64,000 nucleotides of DNA from Campylorhamphus procurvoides (lineage: Eukaryota > Chordata > Aves > Passeriformes > Dendrocolaptidae): assembly GCA_013396655.1 (NCBI GenBank), contig WBMV01006503.1, forward strand, positions 1,120,614 through 1,184,613, written 5' to 3'. A program made the position numbers and the translations under genes. The notes under the pieces are model-generated. The model was not told where the DNA came from, ran no database searches, and saw only the letters and a program-made list of their open reading frames with translations. The first letter of the stretch is position 1, and the number at the start of each line of letters is the position of its first letter. This document shows, piece by piece, positions 56,022-64,000 of the stretch.

Positions 56022-56114
56022 CTAACTACAGTAGTACTGCATCCTGTTAGTCCGTCGCCTTTTCCGTGACTGAAATTCTTCAAAGAAGTGCTGAATGTCT
56101 TCTCTCTTAACCAC
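56022..56114 (-). CDS. UBR7: UBR7 last coding exon (stop codon)
   Basis: After acceptor CTCTTCTAG the 93 nt encode VVKREDIQHFFEEFQSRKRR then RTNRMQYYCS and TAG. The C-terminus MQYYCS is identical to the remembered human ending, and the basic RKRRR precedes it. This fixes the gene's identity and strand. Confidence 0.97.
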   Translation of the reverse strand: MVKREDIQHFFEEFQSRKRRRTNRMQYYCS

Positions 56115-59100
56115 CTAGAAGAGTATGAAACCCAAGTTGTGGTGTGGTACAAGAGCTCAGTTAAAGGATCCTGTTTTACCCCCCACCATGTAACACACAA
56201 AGAACAGGAAAGCAAATATCCTGAAGTTTCTCTGACACAGCTTTCCCGTTGCCTCCAAAGGAGATGATTAATGACCAAATTCTATTACAGAGAATACAAA
56301 CAGGGAAACTAGTTCCCCTAAGGCAGAACAAACACATGCAGCAAAGCTCCCAGTGGTCCTTTAATAGCTTTGACCTCCTGTTTCTACCATCAGAAAATTT
56401 AACACAAAGCAAGATTTTCACTAGCTCACTTCAGGCTCATTCCAATGTAACTAAGAATGGCAATACAGCAGATCAGCCCCAAGATGCAAGTGTTAATGAA
56501 AAATGGCATGCGAATTCCTGCAGGAAAACAACTGACAAGACTGACAATTATAGTCCTTATCCTTCTAAGGGTTTAAATTCAATCTGAAATAAACAGAAGA
56601 GCTTTTAATTTAAGAGCTTTTTTTTGCCCTGAATACTTTTCCTAGAGCAACAGAAGTTTCACTGAAATACAAGAACTGCTCTCATTACTTTGCAGACAGT
56701 TTTCTGTTTAATCCTCATCACTTCTCAGCAATGTCATTAAGGAAATACAACTGTTAAAAAATATTACAACACAGCATCATGGTATTCAGCACCCAGCCCT
56801 CAACAATTCTTTAAAAAACATTTTCTGGCAAACAAATTCTGGAACTGGCACCTTACCGTTCCCTCATCTGCAAACCTCCTGAGATAGTCCGTCAGTTCTG
56901 TCTTTAAATCATTGTATTCTGGACGCCAAAGCAAAGGCAAAGAAAACAAAAAAAACAGTAAGATACCCAGTTTTAGTTTAATGTTGGCTGAAACAGACAA
57001 CTTATTCTACTTCTTCTTGTCATTCATCAGGTTTACTTTAGAGAAATCTAAGTTTGAACTAGATTAGAAATAATAATAAAAAATGAAGTCTGGGTAAACA
57101 TGAGAAGCCTACTAATTTATGAGACTATGTAGTGTGAGTATCTGTTTGTGTTGATCTCACAGAAATGTAGAGAGTTCAGTGATTAATTAAAAAACTGCCC
57201 CTGCTCCCAGCCTTCCACTGCAAAACCAAGCATGGCTCATGGTGGAAAGTCCGAGCCTGTAACTTGGGATTGGGCAACTGTCCTCGCCAGGGTGCAAAGC
57301 CCTCACTGGAGAAGGGAACAGGGCTCCAGGTGTAAAATACCTCAGCACTGCTGGGTCACTGTTCTCTGCAGCAGAGCTACAGGGGACACCTGGCTGGCAC
57401 TCCCCAGACAGGAGACTGCCAAACAGCAGAACAGGGTAATATAAGCCAGACAGTGTAAATGCAAATTAATGTTAAATATACATGTTAAAGAAATTACTAT
57501 CAATACAATACCTAAGATGTTAAACAGGGTGAAGGTTCCCACACCATCTAGTGTCTCACTGAAAGTTTAAGTTGTAACAATGGGCCAGAGAGGACCAACT
57601 TTTCCAGAGTAATCCTGACTGAGGTGTGCAACCTGTCAGTCACTGTTACTTCAAAAATAGTTTGACACTACACTGCAAGACTAATCTCTTGTGGGAAGCT
57701 GTTCAGTTAAAAGTGTTAAGGCAGATTCTAAAAATGAAGTTGTATTTACCACAGATGAGTTCCACTTGCTGGACTCTGTTCATGCTGTTTAGGGTGTCCA
57801 TTAAAGGATCTCTTCTCTCTGTCTCTTGGTCACTGGTACCTTTATTCTCGTAAGCCAAGACAGTGTCACATTCATCTGTCAGGAACTGGACTTCAAGCTC
57901 TGAATACATTTTCTGAAAAATGAAGTAAAAATTACTTCCATGTGACAAAACTTCTCAGACAGAGATGCTCTCCCCCAATCCTTTTTGTGTTCAAGATCAC
58001 ATCAATAATCAGGTAACATCAGTAACATCCATAATCAAGTAATTTATATCCAGCATTTCAGACATCTCCCCACAACAACTTCCAAAGCAATACTGGATTT
58101 AAGCAACACAGCAAAGACAAACATTTAGAAGCTCCTTCATGCTACATTAACTCCATAAGATTCAATGTGTTTCTTTATGTGAGATGAAGGGGGTTTTCAC
58201 TGTTCATATGCAGAGTAAGAATATTTACACAGATTTTACCTAGAGCTCTTCAAAGATTCTCTGGAAGCTCCTCCCTGCCTCTCCCACATCAATGATGGCA
58301 ATGAAGAGCATACATACCAAACAGTCTTCACAGGTGCATAATTTGCTCCTCCAGTTCGATGGCCAAAAGGTGGCAGTATCTTTTTTTAGAAATGGCTTGC
58401 TTTGGAGCTCTTTCAGCTTGCAGACTGGCTCCTCACTCTTAGCAACTACCTGAATTAAAATGAGAGCGTTCAGCACCCTATCGTCTTGCATGTCCATTTC
58501 CCTTAGGCAAGATTTTTCTTTTCTCTCAAACACATTTACTTTTATAAACAACCTGTATTACCATCCCCATGAAGATTCTGATGTGGCTTTAGCAATTTCC
58601 ACTGGAAATTTCTGTAGAAATTTACTACAGGAGCCATAAATATTTAAGAACTCAGAGCTGGACCATCATGCAAGTGCAGCTGCAATGCATAATATCCCTG
58701 AATAAGAAAAAACAGAAGTCACCTTGGTGCCCAGCTCAGGTGGCTGACAAGAAGGGACACACCTAATCTGTCTGCAAACAGACATTGCACCCTCAGCCAG
58801 CCTGTTCCACAGCCTACACTGTGCTCCACAGAGGGTGCATGTCTGAAGTGTCAGAGACTGAAGAGGAACATGGAAACAGACTGGACACATGCAGCCCTTC
58901 CCTGAGCCTGTGCAGAGCAAGGTGGGCTTCACCGCACCTGTCAGCACTGGGAGGGGATGTGCAGGTCACATAAGAAAGTACATTTTACCTGGGGGCAGGC
59001 AGACCCAGAGCTGGTGGATGGCTCGTTAAACTGTTCCATTTGCTTTTCCTCCTTCGTGTCTTGGTGTTCCACTTCACTTTCTTGTTTTATTTCTTTTTTC

Positions 59101-62100
59101 TGCTCTTCACTTTCTTCAACCTTCAGGACAATCCCTTCATCTTCAAGGGAGTTCACTTTGGTCAGAGGAGGCACTAGAAGATACATACCCACAAAAGTGA
59201 AAATACTGTGCCAGACAATGTACAGGCCACCCATAGATGTTCTCTCTGCTTCACAGGGCAGTGTTGGAGAGCACCTAGAGGAGACTGCAGAGGACACTGT
59301 AGGGGCCTGGACACACTCTACAACTGTCCAAACGCACAGTGATGTAGGTATAGAAAGAAACTGCTTTCTTTCACCATAGTCTCCTTCACTTCTCATACCC
59401 TATTCTAAAACACTGCTTCCCAAAGTCTAAGCCCTAGAAAAGGGAAGAGGGTGTCACAGTCTGAGATAGCTCTGTACTAAGATGTTTGTCTTCTTGACAC
59501 CCCTTGATAACTATCACAGTTTCAGTAGCTATCGTGTGCTTTTTCACTGACTGTGAGAGCTCTCCATTTTCTCCAGACACACCTCGAAAACTCCATCACA
59601 GATTAACTACACTAACCACCGCCTTACTTAAAACAAGTTTTAATTTTGATGTCAAGTCAAGTATGTGACCCATGACATAGCTGGTTAGAAGGTGGTACAA
59701 TCAAACAGAACTCCCATTGTGTACTGTGTCTACACTGGAAGGAAGAGAACTCCAGGTAGGCCAGCCTGGAATCTTTAAAAATACCATTGCAATGTCTGGC
59801 ATGTAAGAGATCAACCACCAGTTGATACAAGCGGTGTTTAGGAGACTACATGAAACCAGTTCTTTCCACAGAAATGAAGTCATCTACCCTGTTGATCCTG
59901 CAGAGTCCATAGAGCCGAGAGGCCTGGTGTGACCACAGGGAATGTGTATCCTGAGCACAGCCCCAGTTCTACTCAGATTAAGGTTTAACATACTAATTTA
60001 AGGTCACTCTATTGTTCACTCTGCTAAACTCAGAGCCTCTGTAAGAGCTGTTTTCCTCATGGCTCCCCTTGCGATGGTTCTTCAGTTCTTTGATCCAGTT
60101 TAGAAATTAAGTTCCTTGAGCCAAGTGTTAAATCTCCATCCATGCTGTGCTAGCACTTCTTCAATAAAACAAATAAAAGTGAGCACCACAGAATTAAGAT
60201 TTAGGAAAGAAAACATGCTAATAAAATATTGGCTCAGATCTCTTAATTTTCTTTACCTGCTAATTGTGATGCATAAGCCCATAGGAAATGGCAATGCTTC
60301 ATGCAGGCCTGGCACACCATTTCATGGAAGTCTCCACTTTCAGGGGGAACTGCACCAAGATGCTGTCAGAAAGAAACAAGCACACAGTAGCAAAGCATCC
60401 ACTGCAAATTAACAGACTCAACTCAAGGTTTACAGGAAGGAAAACATCAGCTGCCATCACATTTTCAGCACAAGCAAACACTCTTGCTAACTTTCCACAA
60501 TGATTATTAGAACAATTTGAAGACTAGAGAGAGCTGATAAAAATTTCAGGGAAAAACTTAAATAATTCTGTTTGTTTCCACACTTTTATGCCTTCCATAT
60601 CCCCAGATATCTCATTTCTAAATAGTATTCCGCTAAACTGTCCTAAACATAGGACATACATGTTGCTTGCTGCACATTTCAACTCTTAAATAACTTTTTT
60701 ATGATTCCTTCCTTACATGTAAGAGATTGTAAAGTCTTCACATTGATTACATACTGAACTTCAGAATTAAGTCCCGAAGTTGTCCATAAATAGGTGAGAA
60801 CTATCTGGGCAATCAAAAGCACTGAGTGGCTTCCTTTTGAAAAGCATTCCTGCAAAGCTCACAGTATGCAGCACAACAGTCTTCTTTCACACACTTATAC
60901 AAAAGAATCCAACAGTTTATCTATAGAACACATAACTTTTTTTAATTCTTTGATCTTGCAACTTCAAACGTGAAACTTCACTTGTGCCCTTCAAGACACA
61001 AGAGGCTGAGTTCTTACTGCTTACCCATTAAGTAGGACACTCACTGCACCTTTTAAAGCTGCTTCTAAAGATTTTCACAAAGTTTGAAATCAGGAACGAA
61101 TAGTACAGTCTGATCCTTGCTACTTGAATGAATTAAAAGTTTAAAAGGCATTCTTTTGAGTGAAGAACTATTGAAGTAGTTGATAACAATGTGCCTCACT
61201 AGGAATCTTTTCCTCACCTACTGTACTGATTTGAGTTTTCAGTTAAATAGACAGTTAAAAACTTATTACTTTATTCTGCAGTGGTAACCTTCAAAAAGGT
61301 AGGACTCTTTCTGTTGTTTTTGGACTGCACAGCAGTGCAAGATTAGACTTTCAGTGTTCCTTTGCACAGGATGAAAACAAATACCTTAAACCTCATGTAA
61401 TAATCTCTTCTGAGAACTACAGCAAACTTCCCCAGTAAGAATAACCATACAAACTTAACAAACACTAATTCATTTCTGTGCAAATGGCAATTCTGCTATT
61501 TACAGTTTCCTTACCCTTCCATGGAACCAGTCTTCACAAACTATGCATTGGATCATCTCATCTGGAATCTAGATGAAGAGTCATATTATTAGCAGTAATA
61601 ACAACCTCCAGAATCTTTCACAAGCCTCAAATGGCAGTATTTTATAAAGTCTGCTCCAGTGAATTGCATTTCCCTCTTCACCCCCCACAGGGAGCTGCCA
61701 TTAATAAGTAGTTAGTGCTTCATTAGTCAGTTTGCTTCCCTCAGGTTCAACAGCACATGTCATTTGTCATATTATCAAGGCTGTGGAAATTCCCATTTAT
61801 TATTACTAAACCAGTTTTCCCAGCAGGACAAGACTTTCTCACACAAAGAGCTGATAAAAGTTAATACACTACTGGTATCTTTCTTCCTGTAAATAGAAAT
61901 GCATGAACAGGCAGCTCAGCAGAAGATACTGATGTTCATGATATCATCAGGGCTGCACAGCAGTGCCAGAATCCGAACTTATCTGGTCACAATGCGGCAC
62001 ACTACAGACTGCTTTGTTATGAAACAATTATTACTGATTTCTTTCAGAAATGTTTATGTATCTCTGGCTTCAGAGAGGTGAGCTTGTAAAATACTTTTGT

Positions 62101-63933
62101 TTGTTAATGAAAGACTTGTGCCTTCCTTATTCATTAAAATACCCAACTTCCGTAACTGCAAACAACAGCATGTGCAAACCCAGTGCTGTGTTTTTGTACT
62201 TCAAACAGAGAAAAAGTGTTCTGGCCACCATTATGGAAAGCTAAAGCCAGTGCTACAGGACAGACTGTCCCCATCCCAGAAGCCTTCTCAGAGCACTGCT
62301 GCAGGCACCAGGAAGCAGGTTCTGGTCTCTCCTAACGTGTGCAATGCGCTTCTTCTGCACTCGTACATTTCTCAAGCTGATGCAAATCCCAACCCCTAAG
62401 GGAATCCTGCAACTCCAAAGAGGGGAAAGCAGAGAACTGCAGCACCACTTTGTCCAAATGATGGTTTGTTCTCATCATCTGCCTTTAAAGCATATACATA
62501 TTTCACCATTAAAAAAACCCCAAAGATGAAGTAATTACTTTATACAGCACATGACAACCAATATAGAACATAAGATTTCTTAAAGTGGGATCTTCCTTAC
62601 AAAGCAGTTCAGTGAGCACCCTTTACATAATATCTTGCATAAATACCATCTACATGCGACTGCTACTCTGTTTTGTATTTTTTACCTCATCTTCAGGATC
62701 AGGATATGGTCTTTTACAAGTACAGTATAATCCATAGAAATTGTCATTATATTTATTTCCTGAATTCACCTTGCACTTCTCCTAGGAGGAAAGGAAAAAA
62801 TGTCTCAACAGACAATGCAGTGAAAACCAAAAGACAGAAAATATGTATAACTGGAAAAAAACAATTTCAGTTTCACTTTAGTTCCTATAACCAATCATTA
62901 TATTCATCATCCTGATTATCCAAAAAGATATTATCCAGACACCTGTGCTATTCAGTGAGCAGCAGACAGGGCACCTAAGGAATGCTACAGTTCAAAGGCA
63001 AAGAGGAAAAAGTCTGCTCACCTTTGTAACAAATAGCAACTGTGGTGTCAGACAGATTAATGGACAAATGCTGAAGTTCACTTAATCTGTTAAACTGATT
63101 TTGCACTGGACTGATGCAGAAGGAACAACCACTTGATCCATTTCACTGACTCAAGTGAGAAACAGTAAAATGTTGAACCTGTCACAGGTGTCTGTGGGGA
63201 TCACTGCACTGCGGCTCCGCTGACTAGCTCTGGATCCATCCCAATTCTCCCAGAACAAAATGGGCATACACAAAACCACTGTCTCTCTTTACATTTGGAC
63301 TGTTGTTATCCTGGGAGCAGCACTGCAGGAAAAGCCAAGCAGCATCCTGTCACTGCTTCACAGATAACCAACTACCTGACAGCTTCAAAATGCCCACCAA
63401 CTACGAAAGCACAAGCACCTTAATACAAAAAAAACTATCCTATCAGTAGACTCTACTGCTGACATATAAAAAAAATTAGAGTACTAATGCCACCATAAAG
63501 AAGGAGAGGGAACTGCCCCTTGGACAGCAGCACAGCCTTAAACTTCCTTAGTGCCACTGCAAACTGCACCCCAAAAGGTTCTCCTGAAACCAGCTCAAAA
63601 CTAATGAGACGTATTAGTGCAGACACCTCAAGATGTGGCTGGCAGCGGATGCAGAATTGCTGCATTCACGGATGACAAGGACCAAACACCCCCTCTCCTC
63701 CCAGCATTTCCCTCTGGTCCCTCCACAGTTTCACGTCCTGCTGTAACACTCCCACCTCTTCCCCCCTGCTCAGAAGGCTGGGGTGTCGCAGGAGGCAGCG
63801 CTGGATGAGGCCAGTCCCAGCCTCCCGGCGTGTTATTCCGGCTCTGGACGCCTGCAGCCCGCCTGAACTTACCGGGAGCAACTTGCACTGCAGATTTTTG
63901 AACTTGCTGTTCCCACAGTCACAGCGGAAATTC
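56022..63933 (-). CDS. UBR7: UBR7, partial spliced coding sequence (C-terminal 316 aa, 9 exons)
   Basis: Nine exons on the minus strand join in frame: one leading base, then 316 codons and TAG. They cover the end of the UBR box, a complete PHD finger, an acidic linker and the conserved C-terminal domain. The human protein is about 425 residues, so roughly the first 95 residues, with the initiator and most of the UBR zinc box, lie on exons beyond the right edge. Known for the family: UBR7 is the UBR protein without a RING or HECT domain; its PHD finger has been reported to monoubiquitinate histone H2B Lys120, and it also binds newly made histone H3 as a chaperone. It works in the nucleus; a basic RKRRR near the C-terminus could serve as a nuclear signal. 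The linker appears shorter than in human. All introns are GT-AG. Confidence 0.97.
56115..56856 (-). other. UBR7: UBR7 last intron
   Basis: About 740 bases between donor GTAAGG and the terminal exon. No repeat seen. A plus-strand open frame of 112 codons (56249-56587) is not supported. Confidence 0.88.
56857..56918 (-). CDS. UBR7: UBR7 coding exon: EYNDLKTEL segment
   Basis: A 62-nt exon encoding (G)AA-YNDLKTELTDYLRRFADEGT, with acceptor TTTGGCGTCCAG and donor GTAAGG. Its first two bases complete a Glu codon begun in the preceding exon. The sequence forms a conserved C-terminal helix. Confidence 0.95.
56919..57749 (-). other. UBR7: UBR7 intron
   Basis: About 830 bases; nothing recognised beyond unique intronic DNA. 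Confidence 0.88.
57750..57912 (-). CDS. UBR7: UBR7 coding exon: YENKG / RVQQVELIC segment
   Basis: The 163 nt encode KMYSELEVQFLTDECDTVLA, YENKGTSDQETERRDPLMDT and LNSMNRVQQVELIC, between ATTTTTCAG and GTAAAT. Very close to human UBR7 in this C-terminal domain. The last base begins the next Glu codon. Confidence 0.96.
57913..58317 (-). other. UBR7: UBR7 intron
   Basis: About 400 bases, AT-rich; no feature recognised. Confidence 0.88.
58318..58449 (-). CDS. UBR7: UBR7 coding exon: KKDTATFWP / WRSKLCTC segment
   Basis: The 132 nt (44 codons, phase 0 at both ends) encode VVAKSEEPVCKLKELQSKPF then LKKDTATFWPSNWRSKLCTC and EDCL. The CTCEDC cysteines are conserved and may bind metal. The exon starts GTAG directly after CAG, so a second AG lies four bases inside it; using that would break the frame. 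Confidence 0.95.
58450..58988 (-). other. UBR7: UBR7 intron
   Basis: About 540 bases; no repeat or gene recognised. Confidence 0.88.
58989..59173 (-). CDS. UBR7: UBR7 coding exon: acidic linker
   Basis: The 185 nt after acceptor TATCTTCTAG encode PPLTKVNSLEDEGIVLKVEE then SEEQKKEIKQESEVEHQDTK and EEKQMEQFNEPSTSSGSACP, Q. It is rich in Glu and Lys, probably disordered, and is the least conserved part of UBR7. It is shorter than the remembered human linker. Its antisense (59379-58957 region) yields a long shadow frame. Confidence 0.93.
59174..60256 (-). other. UBR7: UBR7 intron
   Basis: About 1.1 kb of unique AT-rich DNA; nothing recognised. Confidence 0.88.
60257..60362 (-). CDS. UBR7: UBR7 coding exon: end of PHD finger
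   Basis: The 106 nt encode HLGAVPPESGDFHEMVCQAC then MKHCHFLWAYASQLA, with acceptor TTTCTGACAG and donor GTAAAG. CQAC supplies the last zinc-ligand pair of the PHD finger. The first His of the exon sits where most PHD fingers have cysteine. Confidence 0.96.
60363..61514 (-). other. UBR7: UBR7 intron
   Basis: About 1.15 kb; no repeat or gene recognised. Confidence 0.88.
61515..61568 (-). CDS. UBR7: UBR7 coding exon: PHD core
   Basis: A 54-nt exon encoding IPDEMIQCIVCEDWFHGR. It carries the CxxC and the Trp-Phe-His of the PHD finger. Phase 0 at both ends; bounded by TTCATCTAG and GTAAGG. Too short to be visible as an open frame. Confidence 0.96.
61569..62685 (-). other. UBR7: UBR7 intron
   Basis: About 1.1 kb; overlapping short plus-strand open frames at 61899-62529 have no support. 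No repeat recognised. Confidence 0.88.
62686..62781 (-). CDS. UBR7: UBR7 coding exon: start of PHD finger
   Basis: The 96 nt (32 codons) encode EKCKVNSGNKYNDNFYGLYC then TCKRPYPDPEDE, between CCTCCTAG and GTAAAA. YCTC gives the first two PHD zinc ligands. Phase 0 at both ends. Confidence 0.96.
62782..63872 (-). other. UBR7: UBR7 intron
   Basis: About 1.1 kb; becomes GC-rich towards its 5' end (about 63700-63870). No repeat recognised. Confidence 0.88.
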
Positions 63934-64000
63934 CTGGAAAGAAAAACGTGGCGGGGGTGTTTATTCCCCGCGAACACGCCGAGTCTAACCCGCGGGGGCC
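63770..64000. promoter_or_regulatory. Edge of a CpG island
   Basis: CpG dinucleotides become frequent here (for example CCCGCGAACACGCCGAG near 63966 and CCCGCGGGG near the end), against near absence elsewhere in the window. The UBR7 first exon and promoter must lie just beyond 64,000, so this is probably the island's downstream edge, extending over UBR7 exon 3. Confidence 0.55.
63873..63933 (-). CDS. UBR7: UBR7 coding exon 3 (end of UBR box)
   Basis: The 61 nt give one base completing an Arg codon, then NFRCDCGNSKFKNLQCKLLP, between TTTCTTTCCAG and GTAAGT. NFRCDCGN is the diagnostic C-terminal part of the UBR zinc box that recognises N-degrons in other UBR proteins. Exons 1 and 2 with the remaining ligands are outside the window, beyond the right edge. 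Confidence 0.96.

Noticed and set aside
58957..59379. 140-codon plus-strand frame near 59 kb
   Set aside because: Antisense of the UBR7 acidic-linker exon and its flanking intron; the minus-strand reading continues the UBR7 protein.
1..64000. A bacterial-type system, CRISPR array, phage or plasmid feature
   Set aside because: The window is intron-rich vertebrate DNA with avian retroelements; no regularly spaced repeats, operons or prokaryotic genes are present.

Overview
The window is nuclear DNA from a bird, most likely a neoavian one. It holds two convergent, spliced vertebrate genes with GT-AG introns, six truncated copies of the avian retrotransposon CR1, and one solo LTR of a type I recognise from finch-like and other neoavian genomes. 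There is no operon structure, no prokaryotic gene, no CRISPR array and no tRNA or rRNA gene that I can see.

Plus strand, about 1-52,600: BTBD7 (BTB/POZ domain-containing protein 7). The window opens inside its first intron. A small exon at 17,365-17,550 carries the end of the 5' UTR, three short upstream ORFs and the start codon at 17,469. Nine more coding exons follow (22,609-23,688; 34,060-34,268; 35,656-35,731; 38,012-38,172; 38,487-38,630; 40,466-40,655; 44,562-44,740; 45,411-45,842; 47,884-48,699). Joined, they are in frame throughout and give 3,369 nt, a protein of 1,122 residues, so the coding sequence is complete. A 3' UTR of about 3.9 kb runs to a likely AATAAA at 52,584. Exon 1 and the promoter lie left of the window.

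Minus strand, about 55,000-64,000: UBR7 (UBR-box and PHD-finger protein, proposed histone E3 ligase and chaperone). Nine coding exons lie between 63,933 and 56,022 and give the C-terminal 316 residues and the stop codon. The first exons, with most of the UBR box, lie beyond the right edge, where a CpG-rich border suggests the nearby promoter.

Between the two genes is a short convergent spacer of about 2.5-3.5 kb containing a CR1 copy. The UBR7-BTBD7 tail-to-tail arrangement is, from memory, the same as in human 14q32. The proteins are not known to share a pathway: BTBD7 acts in epithelial branching and cell adhesion, UBR7 on histones.

I found no new biological system. The observations most worth a second look are the uORF cluster directly ahead of the BTBD7 start, a splice-competent GC-rich block in intron 3 that would act as a poison exon, an LTR sitting exactly between two diverged copies of a ~120 bp sequence, a GT repeat next to the exon 8 acceptor, and an N-terminal myristoylation-plus-basic signature in BTBD7.
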